Origin: Euryarchaeota archaeon
GTDB taxonomy: Archaea; Thermoplasmatota; SW-10-69-26; JACQPN01
Direction: 5' to 3'
DNA: 58,886 nucleotides
Assembly (NCBI GenBank): GCA_016207515.1
Contig: JACQPN010000011.1
Location: 1-58,886, forward strand
Made by a program: the position numbers and the translations under genes. Each line of letters starts with the position of its first letter. Position 1 is the first letter of the stretch. Of this stretch, positions 15,197 to 23,795 are shown piece after piece. Below the pieces are notes generated by a model, which was not told the origin of the DNA, made no database searches, and saw only the letters and a program-made list of their open reading frames with translations.

Positions 15197-17259
15197 GCCC
15201 CGATTCCCCTGTCATCGCGTTGTTCTTCGGCTTGCATCGACTCAAGAGAGATGTGGATTTCGTTTGAGTAGGCGTCGCTTTCGGTCCAGACGCTTTCCGT
15301 GATATTCAGGGCCATGAGCTTGGTTTCAAGCTGAGAAAGCGCAGCCCGTAGCTCGTCGACCGTTGGACGTTTCGACGGATCGGCGTGAAGGCACGACTGG
15401 ATGACAGCGCGCGCCGGTTCAGGCAAGAGTTCTATCTTGGGCGACAATTCGCCCCGTCGAATGAGATCCCGAAGGGCGCTTGGCCGCATTCCGCCGGGCT
15501 TTCCATCGTAGGGGTATTGCCCGGTCAGAAGTTCATGAAGCATAACTCCGACACTGTAGACGTCACTTTTCGGAGTGATGTCCGTTTCGCCGCGTGCTTG
15601 TTCGGGGGACATGTAGAGCAATGTCCCAAGCGGAGAGCCGCCCCGCACGGCGGTTGATTCCTCGATCAATTGTGGCACGTGGGCCAGGCCGAAATCGGTG
15701 ACTTTGACGTTTCCGTCGGCGTCCAAGAGGATGTTTTCTGGTTTTAGATCTCGGTGAACACCACCTGGGAAATGTTTCTGAAACGCGACGAGGACGTCTA
15801 CAACCTTAGAGACGATCCTTACGGCTTTGACGGGGTCGGGTCCCTTCGGAGTCCCGACGGTCCACTCTCTGATCTTGTCACGTAACGATCCACCACTCAC
15901 ATAATCCATGACTTTGAACGGTCTTCCCCCGACTTCCTTGAATCGCAAGATTGCCGGCACCCCCTCATGCTGGAACCGAGCCTCGGCAACTCCTTCCCGT
16001 TTGAACGCCTGTCGAACCGAAGCCGATCCCAGCCATTTGTCGTGAAGTGTCTTTATCACAACACGTCGATCCAGGTTGTCGATTGCCAGAAACGTCCGGC
16101 CGAATCCGCCGGCCTTCAACTCCTTTTCGACTTTCTTGATGTCAAAGACTTCCAGCACGTCGTCGCCCAAACTGAGGGCCGAGGTCGGTGTTCTTGTTGA
16201 AGTAGACGTGGAGGAAATCTCGGTGAAGCGCTTGGTCAAATCTTCAATGCGCTGCACTAATTCAAACCTCTTTGTCACTTCGCAAAGGGTTCTAAGGGCC
16301 ACAATCCTCGTCAGGATCTTATGGTCCTGTCCCGGGACCACCAGAGATGATTCCGGGTTTTGGAACGCGAGTCTTTGAACATCCCGCTCCAGCTGCGTAA
16401 GTTCCAACGAAAGCATATCTGGCCCCTCCTTGCGTGTTTGAATGAGCCGCGCGGCCTGGATGTATTGATTTCCACGACGGTGCATATCTGGGTCGCGCTC
16501 GGCGTCGATGATAGACAGCGCGTGCCTCGCGTACTCCTCGGCCCGCGTGGCGGCCTGGCGGGCGGCGCCGCGTTGAGCCTTCATTGCGAACTCAGCCGCC
16601 GATAGGCTTTTCGCGGCGCGCGTCAGAAACTCTCCCCCGATTCTTGCCCGAAACGTCAACAGAATATTCCTTGCTTCGACGGCCTGTGGATGGGTGGAAC
16701 GCGACGCAGCCTCCAAGGTCTTGAGTATTTCGCCCACTTCGGCCACTAGCGTATCCATATCGCGTGTCGGATTGTCAATCAGGGCGTACGCCTTCTTCAT
16801 GGTTTCAATGGGGTCTTTGAACACGGTGGTCGCTTGCAACGGACTCGTTGGGTTTCGTTTGGGTTGAAGGATTTCACCGGGGTTCGACGTGCCCAACGCG
16901 ACTGCGCTCCACCCGGCGACCGCAGCCAATGCCGTGATTGCGCCGAACGCGTCTTGCACTGCTTGCCGGACGTCCCGGTCGACTACCTTGCCCGGTAGTG
17001 TCGCGGCAATGGACAAACCGACGAGAAGAATTGCGACGCCCAAGATCCCCGCGATTGGTCCCCACTTCCACCCCTTGCGCCCCGCGTATTTTGCGACAAG
17101 GCCTGCACCGAATCCGCTTCCGCCAAAAAGCAAGAGCGGAATCGCGGGGATCGCGTCCGTTCCGTACGCCGAAAAAAGAATTCCGGCGAGCAAACTCCCG
17201 ATAAGGGCCCCTCCAACCGCACCGAAGCCGGACAGAAGGAGTCCCGTGTTTGGTTTCAA
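15193..17259 (-). CDS. membrane Hanks-type Ser/Thr protein kinase
   Basis: 688 residues from TTG 17259 behind GGAGG. Residues 5-125 hold about four hydrophobic spans and 150-350 a helical, TPR/MIT-like region. The kinase domain follows: glycine-rich loop KAGGFGRTF (382-390), VVIK with catalytic Lys at about 403, HRDLKPEN (502-509), DFG (522-524), GTLLYMSPEQ (545-554) and a SDVYSVGVML helix. All catalytic residues are present, so it should be an active kinase with its catalytic part in the cytoplasm. It heads an operon with two secreted anchored proteins and faces the ESCRT/tubulin operon, whose cytoplasmic proteins are candidate substrates by context. Confidence 0.93.
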   Translation of the reverse strand: MKPNTGLLLSGFGAVGGALIGSLLAGILFSAYGTDAIPAIPLLLFGGSGFGAGLVAKYAGRKGWKWGPIAGILGVAILLVGLSIAATLPGKVVDRDVRQAVQDAFGAITALAAVAGWSAVALGTSNPGEILQPKRNPTSPLQATTVFKDPIETMKKAYALIDNPTRDMDTLVAEVGEILKTLEAASRSTHPQAVEARNILLTFRARIGGEFLTRAAKSLSAAEFAMKAQRGAARQAATRAEEYARHALSIIDAERDPDMHRRGNQYIQAARLIQTRKEGPDMLSLELTQLERDVQRLAFQNPESSLVVPGQDHKILTRIVALRTLCEVTKRFELVQRIEDLTKRFTEISSTSTSTRTPTSALSLGDDVLEVFDIKKVEKELKAGGFGRTFLAIDNLDRRVVIKTLHDKWLGSASVRQAFKREGVAEARFQHEGVPAILRFKEVGGRPFKVMDYVSGGSLRDKIREWTVGTPKGPDPVKAVRIVSKVVDVLVAFQKHFPGGVHRDLKPENILLDADGNVKVTDFGLAHVPQLIEESTAVRGGSPLGTLLYMSPEQARGETDITPKSDVYSVGVMLHELLTGQYPYDGKPGGMRPSALRDLIRRGELSPKIELLPEPARAVIQSCLHADPSKRPTVDELRAALSQLETKLMALNITESVWTESDAYSNEIHISLESMQAEEQRDDRGIGA

Positions 17260-17430
17260 GCCTCCACTGACCCCGTGCCTAGCTGGATGGGCACCTCGTA
17301 CATTAATCCTACGGTCAAAAGGGCGTCCTACTCATCGGCAAGATCTAGGGATTTCCGCAGACTCTGTTCTTGGACCGCGACTCCGGGATTCAATCCGCAC
17401 GAGCCATCACCGCTAAGTAGCCCGCGCCGA

Positions 17431-18648
17431 ATGCAGGTTACGACTGTGGTCACGTTCTGTCCCTATTGCGCGTCAAGCAATCCCAAGTCCGCGTCAAACT
17501 GCAAAGCTTGCGGTCGGGCCCTTCCTGACATCGAGAGTATCTCACACCTCGGCACGGCGACACTAGTTAGTTGCCAAATTTGCAACGCGCCCAACCAGGC
17601 GTCATTTTCCTTCTGTGTTGTCTGCGCTCGCCGGTTGAAAAAGATCGCGGCTTCTGCCGCACCGTTGTTCAAAAACAATAGTCCAGAGGTCGCCACAGCC
17701 CGAACCACCGAACGACGTAAGCCGGGCAGACCAAAGGAAGCAAAACGTCCCGCTTTAGAGGAAAAAGCAGTCGAGAAAACTGCCCTCGCGGCCGAGTTTC
17801 GCCCGTCGTTCGCCGCAGAAACAGTTGGCACCAGCGCCGGTCCAGGATCCCGCGAGCAGACTTCGTATTCGGGCCCGTCCGATTCTTCCGGGCGCTATAC
17901 CACGCCGCCAAGCGAAAACCCACGACCTTTGTCGGACACGATAGCCAAAGAACGTGCGCCGTCCACCCTCGGGGTCCGTGACATTGGCACAAACGAGTCT
18001 TTTTGCCCTTTTTGCGCGGGAACGAACCCGTCTTCAACTCCGGTGTGCCGTCAATGCGGTCTGACGCTGCCACCCCCTGCGCGGCCGGTCCTGCCCGAAT
18101 CAGCGACGCCGCCGGCAACCCCTTCGACCAAGGCCTCGGCGACCGCGCCTCTTGCGCCGCCGGCAATACATCTGCGGGGGAAGGTCCGGTCGTTCTGGCG
18201 TGGGCTTGCGCTAATCGTCGTCACCCTTGGAATCTACGTCTGGTATTGGCACTTTGCCGCACGAAAAGAAATAACTGATCAGTTCAAGATGCGGGCGTTT
18301 CCAGCATTGGTTTATTGGGGCGCTTTGGCGTTCTATCTGCTGGGCGTCTTCTTCCTGGTGGCGGTGCCGTTGTTGGGGATTGTCGCCTACGTGTTCTGCA
18401 TCATCCCCAGTCTTATCTTGCAAGTCGTATACATGTCTGGTTTTATCGACGACGTGAATGGAGCTAGGAGGACCCTTGGTCTTCCAGTGACGTTTACCTT
18501 TGGGAGTTTCATACTCTGGTACGTTTTGGGCGCCTTGGTCATCGTCGGCCCGTTCGTGGCGTACTCCAAGCTTCAGGCGGCCCTGAACGAGGTCTGGTCC
18601 ATTGCACCAGGCAGGTTGTCAACACAAACGCCCGGCATCAGCCAGTAA
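17431..18648 (+). CDS. triple zinc-ribbon protein with DUF4234-like membrane domain
   Basis: 405 residues from ATG 17431; upstream codons in this frame do not read as conserved protein. Three short zinc ribbons of the CPYC...CKAC type occur at about residues 10-27, 45-63 and near 194-210, separated by low-complexity Ser/Pro/Thr linkers. The C-terminal 160 residues hold four or five hydrophobic spans beginning with TLGIYVWYW, typical of DUF4234. It is divergent from the kinase gene across a 171-nt gap in which I see no clear TATA box. Zinc-ribbon plus membrane fusions often accompany signalling or envelope systems. Its tie to the kinase is by position only. Confidence 0.75.
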   Translation: MQVTTVVTFCPYCASSNPKSASNCKACGRALPDIESISHLGTATLVSCQICNAPNQASFSFCVVCARRLKKIAASAAPLFKNNSPEVATARTTERRKPGRPKEAKRPALEEKAVEKTALAAEFRPSFAAETVGTSAGPGSREQTSYSGPSDSSGRYTTPPSENPRPLSDTIAKERAPSTLGVRDIGTNESFCPFCAGTNPSSTPVCRQCGLTLPPPARPVLPESATPPATPSTKASATAPLAPPAIHLRGKVRSFWRGLALIVVTLGIYVWYWHFAARKEITDQFKMRAFPALVYWGALAFYLLGVFFLVAVPLLGIVAYVFCIIPSLILQVVYMSGFIDDVNGARRTLGLPVTFTFGSFILWYVLGALVIVGPFVAYSKLQAALNEVWSIAPGRLSTQTPGISQ

Positions 18649-18679
18649 GGGTCGATGAAGATGCCTACGGTCGCCAAAG

Positions 18680-18692
18680 GAGGATTTATTAT
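18680..18692 (+). promoter_or_regulatory. TATA box for the solute-binding lipoprotein gene
   Basis: An A/T core TTTATTAT at about 18685-18692, preceded by purine-rich AAAGGAGG (BRE-like), lies about 35 nt before the ATG at 18725. A short GCTGAAGCGCAGC inverted repeat sits between box and start. Confidence 0.45.
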
Positions 18693-18724
18693 CCCCGTAC
18701 TGCGCTGAAGCGCAGCTGATCAAT

Positions 18725-19831
18725 ATGAAACGATTCCCGACCGCTGCGTTCCCTACACTGATTGCGACATGGTTGGTCATGACCGCGGGATGCACCAGTG
18801 GCCCGTCCCAAGCGCCCGCGGAAGCCGTCCAATTGGGCATTCTGATGGCACCTTTGCCGCCCGACGTCACCACGGGCGCTCCATTTGACGCGAATGTGAC
18901 GGTGACCGGGGTTGCAAAAGTCGTGGCAGCCGATATCGGCCTGCATTTTTCCAGTAACTCGACTAATGATCCAACACATGCCGCGTACGAAATGTCGTGC
19001 GAGGAGGCCGGTAACGATTCCAATCAAACGTTCTCTTTCACGTGCACAATTGACGAACCTGGAACTTGGTACTTCCGGGGCTACTTCCAGGGGCCCGCGG
19101 ACAAAGACCCGATTTGGACCAATGAGTCGACGGTACGTTCACATGGATGGACGGCCATGGGTGAGGTCGTAGTGGGTACGGATGCGGCGTTTCCGCCGTT
19201 CGAGCATATCGACTCGGAATCGGGCGCATTCGTTGGTTTCGACATCGACATGATCACGGAGATTGGAAACCGTTCGTCCTTCACGCCAAAATTGGAGAAC
19301 ATCGGATTTGACCCCTTGATTCCTGCCCTTCGTGGCGATAAGATCCGGCTTGCTGTAAGTGCCATTTCGATTCCTGAGACTTTGCCGGACGGGGTTGTAT
19401 TCTCAACCTCGTACCACGACGCGAAGCAGGCGATGGTGGTTCGTGAATCGGACAAGGACAAATATGATTCCATTTCAGACATGACTGGGAAGACCCTCAG
19501 AGTCGGAGTGCAGGCGGGCAGTGCTGGCGTCAGCGCCGCGGTCGCGAACTTCACTGAGGAAGGGACTGCACGTTACGATAGTTATGCTCTCGCCATTGAT
19601 GCACTAAGGCGGGGAAAAATCGACGCCGTGGTGATTGATGCCCCGCTCTACCAGACTGAAGTTGGTCAGGACTCCGGGTTGACCAAGATATTCGACTTCT
19701 CCGTTGGCGATCTCTACGGGATCGCAATGAAAGCGGACGATTTCGCTATTCAGGTACGAATCAACATGGCGCTGAAGGAGATGGAGGCGGACGGCACGCT
19801 AACCGCGTTTCGGATCAAGTGGGGTATATGA
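18725..19831 (+). CDS. family 3 solute-binding lipoprotein (amino-acid type)
   Basis: 368 residues. A lipoprotein signal ends in TAGC at Cys 23. An extra N-terminal beta domain of about 110 residues (Ig-like, with N-glycosylation sequons) precedes a bacterial family 3 binding domain starting at VVVGTDAAFPPFE and including GFDIDMITEIG and LRVGVQAGSAG. Such proteins capture amino acids outside the cell for an ABC importer. No permease or ATPase is adjacent, so it either shares a transporter encoded elsewhere or works as a sensor. It has its own promoter. Confidence 0.85.
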   Translation: MKRFPTAAFPTLIATWLVMTAGCTSGPSQAPAEAVQLGILMAPLPPDVTTGAPFDANVTVTGVAKVVAADIGLHFSSNSTNDPTHAAYEMSCEEAGNDSNQTFSFTCTIDEPGTWYFRGYFQGPADKDPIWTNESTVRSHGWTAMGEVVVGTDAAFPPFEHIDSESGAFVGFDIDMITEIGNRSSFTPKLENIGFDPLIPALRGDKIRLAVSAISIPETLPDGVVFSTSYHDAKQAMVVRESDKDKYDSISDMTGKTLRVGVQAGSAGVSAAVANFTEEGTARYDSYALAIDALRRGKIDAVVIDAPLYQTEVGQDSGLTKIFDFSVGDLYGIAMKADDFAIQVRINMALKEMEADGTLTAFRIKWGI

Positions 19832-19854
19832 ACGCAAAGGCGCCCGGGCGCATT

Positions 19855-20517
19855 CTAGGAACCACGTTTCTTACCTCGGAGATGTAGCCAGTTCCAAAGC
19901 GTCAACGCGGCGATGCTCGAGTAAGGTGACCACGCCGCCCCCAGTTTCACGATCCGTTTCGCTGCCCTTGTGCGCGAGACCTTGTAGGCCTTCGAGACGG
20001 CTATTTGAAGGCCAAGGTCCTCATGGGCGACGATGTCCTGCCTGCCTAGATGGAAGATGAGGTACATCTTCGCGGTCCAGACGCCGATGCCCTTGACGCG
20101 CGTCAGTTCCTCGATGACATCGTCGTCGGATTTTCTGGAAAGTCCGTCGAGCTGGATCTCCCCCGTCGCCGCCTTCGTCGCAAGATCCGTGAGGTACTTG
20201 AGCTTCTGCGGCGAGGTCCCGGCCGCCTTCAACCGTGTAGGGCCCGCGCGCAAAATGCCTTCTGGCGTGATCTTGCCGCCGCACGCATCGGCGACTCGGG
20301 CCCTGATGGTCCTACCGGCCGCGACACTCACCTGTTGATGTATGATTGAGGAGGCGAGGACGCCGAACGGGTCGTCAAGTTCGATGGCCCTGGCCGGCAG
20401 TGGATGCCTTTTCGAGATCGCGGCGAGGGTCTTGTCGGTCTTTCCAAAGTGACGGCGCGCCTTCGGATAGAGCGGCGCCAGCGGGTCCTCAGGGGACTTT
20501 GGGACGCGGCTAGCCAA
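19855..20517 (-). CDS. AlkA-like DNA-3-methyladenine glycosylase (HhH-GPD)
   Basis: 220 residues. The HhH-GPD fold is shown by the conserved Gln-rich LASSIIHQQVS segment near residue 55, the helix-hairpin-helix TRVKGIGVWTAKM (about 137-149) and the catalytic Asp within HEDLGLQ (about 164-170). It removes alkylated purines from DNA. The start overlaps the end of a small gene upstream by 8 nt, so the two form an operon on the minus strand. Without the four-Cys cluster of the Nth type, the AlkA branch is the better choice. Confidence 0.88.
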   Translation of the reverse strand: MASRVPKSPEDPLAPLYPKARRHFGKTDKTLAAISKRHPLPARAIELDDPFGVLASSIIHQQVSVAAGRTIRARVADACGGKITPEGILRAGPTRLKAAGTSPQKLKYLTDLATKAATGEIQLDGLSRKSDDDVIEELTRVKGIGVWTAKMYLIFHLGRQDIVAHEDLGLQIAVSKAYKVSRTRAAKRIVKLGAAWSPYSSIAALTLWNWLHLRGKKRGS

Positions 20518-20800
20518 AAATGAAACCCACGCCGGTCGCCGCGTCGTCTTCCTCGTCCTTGATCTTCTGCCTGATCTCGTCGGCCTTCGGGTGCTTTCGG
20601 CCGAACTTGAGGATGAGTTCCTCCGCGTGCTTGATGCCGGCGTCGCTTCCCTCGATAAGGACGAGCGTCGTGTCTTCCGTGAAGCCCATCGCTTTCGCCT
20701 CGCGCTCCACGATCGATTGACGGGAGACGGTGTCGTCCGCGAGGACGGCTTTGAGTTTGTCGATGTCGGGTTTTCCTATTTCGAAGACCGCGAAGGCCAT
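20510..20800 (-). CDS. small conserved-looking hypothetical protein
   Basis: A 96-residue alpha/beta protein, acidic and soluble, starting MAFAVFEIGKPD and ending FIFG. It has an ACT/KH-like pattern (a strand, LVLIEGSDAGIKHAEELI, a helix) but no certain family. It is the first gene of a two-gene operon with the AlkA-like glycosylase, overlapping by 8 nt, so a DNA-repair link is possible by context. Confidence 0.65.
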   Translation of the reverse strand: MAFAVFEIGKPDIDKLKAVLADDTVSRQSIVEREAKAMGFTEDTTLVLIEGSDAGIKHAEELILKFGRKHPKADEIRQKIKDEEDDAATGVGFIFG

Positions 20801-20841
20801 GCAATTACCAGCAGGCGGGACACTCTTCCTCCACTTAACTC

Positions 20842-21546
20842 TTAGCCTGGGAGCTTGCCGAGGATGAAGGGCGCGGCCATCATGGAAGGGGCCGAGAAGA
20901 TGCGTTCCGGTGGCCCATCATCGGCGACCTGGCCCATGGTGAGGACGATGACGCGCTCGGCCATCCGGCGCACCTGATGATGGTCATGGGACGAGGCGAT
21001 GATAGTCGCCCGGTGCGTCTTGGCGAACCCAAGCGCAGCTTTCTCAAGGATCGCCGCGTTCGGAGGGTCGAGGTTCGCCGTGAACTCGTCAAGCACTAGA
21101 AGGCGCGGGTCGTAGACGATTGCTCGCGCAAAGGCGACGCGCTGCCCCTCGCCGCCGGAAAGCGTCCGTGCCTTGCGGTCCTCGAATCCCGCGAGCCCGA
21201 CGAGCTCAAGCGCCCGCGCGACCCTTTGGCGTCTTTCATAACGGTCGATGCCTCGAAGCGCCAGGCCATATCCCACGTTGTCGGCCACGGTCCCCGAAAA
21301 GAGCGCGGGCCGCTGGAAGACGGCCGCCGCTTGAAGGCGGATCTCGTCGTCCATGCGGCCGTCGAGCCGGACGCTTCCGCGTTCGGCGGAAAGAAGCCCA
21401 AGGATGCCTTTGAGAAGCGTGGTCTTTCCCGCGCCCGATGGGCCGATGACGGAAACGACCTCGCCGGACGGGATCGCCAAGTCGACGTCGTTCACGCCGC
21501 CCGCTCCTTTGAACGTGCGCGTGAAGCCGTTGGTCTCGACCTTCAC
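20842..21546 (-). CDS. tupC: tungstate/molybdate ABC transporter, ATPase
   Basis: 234 residues with Walker A GPSGAGKTT (about 35-43), Q-loop at VFQRP, signature LSGGEGQR (Q kept) and Walker B LLVLDEFTANLDP, where the residue after Asp-Glu is Phe, and a switch His in SSHDHHQ. It powers import of the oxyanion with the permease and binding protein encoded just upstream, with overlapping ends. The third gene of a tight operon; tupC rather than a phosphate or sulfate importer is chosen from the TupA-type binding protein. Confidence 0.88.
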   Translation of the reverse strand: MKVETNGFTRTFKGAGGVNDVDLAIPSGEVVSVIGPSGAGKTTLLKGILGLLSAERGSVRLDGRMDDEIRLQAAAVFQRPALFSGTVADNVGYGLALRGIDRYERRQRVARALELVGLAGFEDRKARTLSGGEGQRVAFARAIVYDPRLLVLDEFTANLDPPNAAILEKAALGFAKTHRATIIASSHDHHQVRRMAERVIVLTMGQVADDGPPERIFSAPSMMAAPFILGKLPG

Positions 21547-22187
21547 CCTTCCGCCTCCGAGGCGAACGTGACGATTGCCGCGATGACGAGCGCCAGCCCC
21601 ATGAGGATGCCGCCCAAAAGAAGCGCGAGGTCGAAGTTACCGCGTTGCGTTTCGAGGACGATGGTCGTCGTGAGGTTACGTGTCTGGTGGCGGATGTTGC
21701 CGCCGACCATTATGACGGCACCGACCTCGGAGATGGATTGACCGAAAGCCACCATGATGGACGCGAGTATCCCATAGCGGGCTTCCCTGACGACCGTCAT
21801 AAGGTAGGCGTTGCCACGCGCGCCGAGACTCTTCGCCGTCTCAAGAAGCTCAGCGTCGACGGAGCGGACGGCGGACGCGGTTATCCCGACGACGAGTGGC
21901 ATTGCAAGGATGAATTGGGCGATGACCATCGCCGCCGGAGTGAAAAGCAGGCCAAACGCTCCGACCGGGCCATTGCGCGAGAGCGCAAGGTACACGATTA
22001 GGCCGATCGCGACGGGGGGAAGCGCATAGAGCGCGTTCGTGAACGCTTTGAGGACGCGCGCCGAGACCGACCGGTTGAGGCCGATCCAAAGGCCGAGCGG
22101 TACCCCGGCAAGGCCCGCGAGAAGGGTCGCGGTCCCCGAGACGCCAAGCGAGAGGAGGACGATATCGAGCGTCTCTGCGTCAAGCAA
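21543..22187 (-). CDS. tupB: tungstate ABC transporter, permease
   Basis: 214 residues with about five to six hydrophobic spans and the inner-membrane EAA-like loop ETAKSLGARGNAY (about 118-130), which contacts the ATPase. It overlaps tupA by 8 nt and tupC by 4 nt, so the three are co-translated. Its small size is normal for TupB, which works as a homodimer. Confidence 0.88.
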   Translation of the reverse strand: MLDAETLDIVLLSLGVSGTATLLAGLAGVPLGLWIGLNRSVSARVLKAFTNALYALPPVAIGLIVYLALSRNGPVGAFGLLFTPAAMVIAQFILAMPLVVGITASAVRSVDAELLETAKSLGARGNAYLMTVVREARYGILASIMVAFGQSISEVGAVIMVGGNIRHQTRNLTTTIVLETQRGNFDLALLLGGILMGLALVIAAIVTFASEAEG

Positions 22188-23037
22188 GGACTGCGCCCGC
22201 CTCGGGCGTGAAAAGCATTCGCCCCGCTACCTTGTACGCCCCGATGAGCGATTGCCCGCGTGAAGAGGTGAGCCATTCGGCGAACGCCCACGCCGCCTTC
22301 TCGTTGACGCCAGGGTGCTTCGTTTCGTTCACGGGCATCACCGAGTAGTGGTTGTCGAGCGGCGGGTCGTTTCTCACAAGGATCTCAAGCGCCAGGTCGC
22401 CTTGGTACGCGTAGAACGTCGCGTCGTCCGAGAGGACGTAGGCACCAACCTCGGCGGCGATCCTAAGCGTTGCCCCCATCCCTTGCCCCGTCGACCGGTA
22501 CCAAGTGTTCTCATCGACGTCCACATCGGTCGTGTAGTTGAAACCCGCGAGGCTCCAGAGAAGTTTCTCACGAGCGTGAGTTCCCGAGTCGTCGCCGCGC
22601 GAGGCAAAGGGCGCTTTCGCAGCGTGGATGCGCGCGAAGGCATCGGAGGCGTTCGTTGCGTGGGCGAGGCCGGCCGGATCGGCCTCGGGGCCTAGGACGA
22701 GGAATTCGTTACGCATCACGGCGAGCCTCGTAGAACCATGGCCATCCGCCACGAACCTCGCCTCGGCCGCAGGGTCGTGCACGAGGAGGACGTCTGCGTT
22801 TCCGAGTCTCCCATCTGCCACCGCCTGGCCCGAGCCCACTGCGTGCCAACGCATGAGAAGGCCGGTCTCGTCCACGACGAACGGGGACAGGTAGTCCAAG
22901 AGGCCGGTGTTGTCGACGCTCGTAGTCGTGGACATCCTGAGTTGCTCGGGCGCGGTCGCGTCGCCGGGCAGAGCGCCAAGGCAGCCCGGGAAGACGATGA
23001 CGCTTCCGAGGAGGATGGCCAGGGGGGCGCGATCCAT
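22180..23037 (-). CDS. tupA: tungstate-binding lipoprotein
   Basis: 285 residues with a lipoprotein signal ending FPGC (Cys 19). The mature part opens with MSTTTSVDNTGLLDYL, the TTTS-x-DNTGLL motif of TupA that binds the oxyanion, and continues with the VLLVHDPAAEARFV and NEFLVLGP segments of the family. It is the first gene of the tupABC operon and divergent from the ModE-like regulator, which probably controls it. Confidence 0.9.
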   Translation of the reverse strand: MDRAPLAILLGSVIVFPGCLGALPGDATAPEQLRMSTTTSVDNTGLLDYLSPFVVDETGLLMRWHAVGSGQAVADGRLGNADVLLVHDPAAEARFVADGHGSTRLAVMRNEFLVLGPEADPAGLAHATNASDAFARIHAAKAPFASRGDDSGTHAREKLLWSLAGFNYTTDVDVDENTWYRSTGQGMGATLRIAAEVGAYVLSDDATFYAYQGDLALEILVRNDPPLDNHYSVMPVNETKHPGVNEKAAWAFAEWLTSSRGQSLIGAYKVAGRMLFTPEAGAVLA

Positions 23038-23174
23038 GCACGACGATATGCTGCCCTGAGCATAACGGTTTCCGGCCCGGGGGAACGCAGTCCGAGGGAG
23101 GACCTCTTTGCGGCCCCGTCATCCACGCGAGCACGGGAAAACCCTTATCTCGCGGCCCGCTCTCCCGACGCCAT
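23038..23174. promoter_or_regulatory. divergent promoter region of tupABC and the ModE-like regulator
   Basis: 137 nt between two divergent starts. For the regulator, AACCCTTATCT at about 23140-23150 is a TATA box about 25-30 nt before its ATG, predicting a leaderless transcript. For tupA, the minus-strand GTTATGC around 23060 is a candidate box. No clear ModE palindrome could be defined by eye. Confidence 0.4.
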
Positions 23175-23795
23175 ATGACGATGCACGACCTTGGCGGGAA
23201 GTACTGGCTCTCGCAGGACACCGAGTTCAGTCTGGGCGACAAGCGAGCGCGGCTTCTCCTCGCGATCGAAGAGACGGGATCGCTTGCCAAGGCCGTGAAG
23301 AAGTTGAAGATGTCCTACCGGCACGCGTGGGGCATGCTCAAAGCGCTCGAGGACAGCCTTTCGTCGCCGCTCATACAATCATTGACCGGTGGCACGCGAG
23401 GCGGCCGCACCGCCCTGACCCCGTTCGGGAAGCGCCTTCTCAAGAACTACGTGATGAAGACGGAGGCCTTGAGGCAGGTCGCGAACGACGATTCGTATTG
23501 GGAGGACGTCGCGTTGAAGCTTTCGGCGAGGAATTCGCTCGCCGCCCGCGTCGAGACGATGGTCCTCGACGGTAACACTGCGAAGATCACGCTTTCGGTC
23601 TCTAGACCTACGCGGTTGACGAGTCTCATCACGCGTGAAGCGGCGGAGGAACTTGGTCTCAAGAAAGGAAGCCGCGTGAAGGCGATCGTCAAGTCGACCG
23701 AAGTGCTCATCGGTGTCGAAAAGTCGCGAGCGCGAAAGGCACGACGGCGCTCGACTACCGGATCGGCCGCGCGAGCAAAGGCGTCGAGGAACTAG
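23175..23795 (+). CDS. ModE-like molybdate/tungstate-responsive regulator
   Basis: 206 residues from ATG 23175. The N-terminal winged helix (about 20-100) contains the LAIEETGSLAKAVKKLKMSYR and AWGMLKALED segments typical of ModE, and GGxxGGRTALTPFG follows. A single Mop/TOBE-like oxyanion domain follows at about 118-178 (SARNSLAARVETMVLDG, ITREAAEELGLKKGS). Bacterial ModE usually has two such domains. The tail is very basic. Its 3' end overlaps the convergent surface-protein gene by 41 nt. Divergent placement next to tupABC supports control of that transporter. Confidence 0.88.
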   Translation: MTMHDLGGKYWLSQDTEFSLGDKRARLLLAIEETGSLAKAVKKLKMSYRHAWGMLKALEDSLSSPLIQSLTGGTRGGRTALTPFGKRLLKNYVMKTEALRQVANDDSYWEDVALKLSARNSLAARVETMVLDGNTAKITLSVSRPTRLTSLITREAAEELGLKKGSRVKAIVKSTEVLIGVEKSRARKARRRSTTGSAARAKASRN

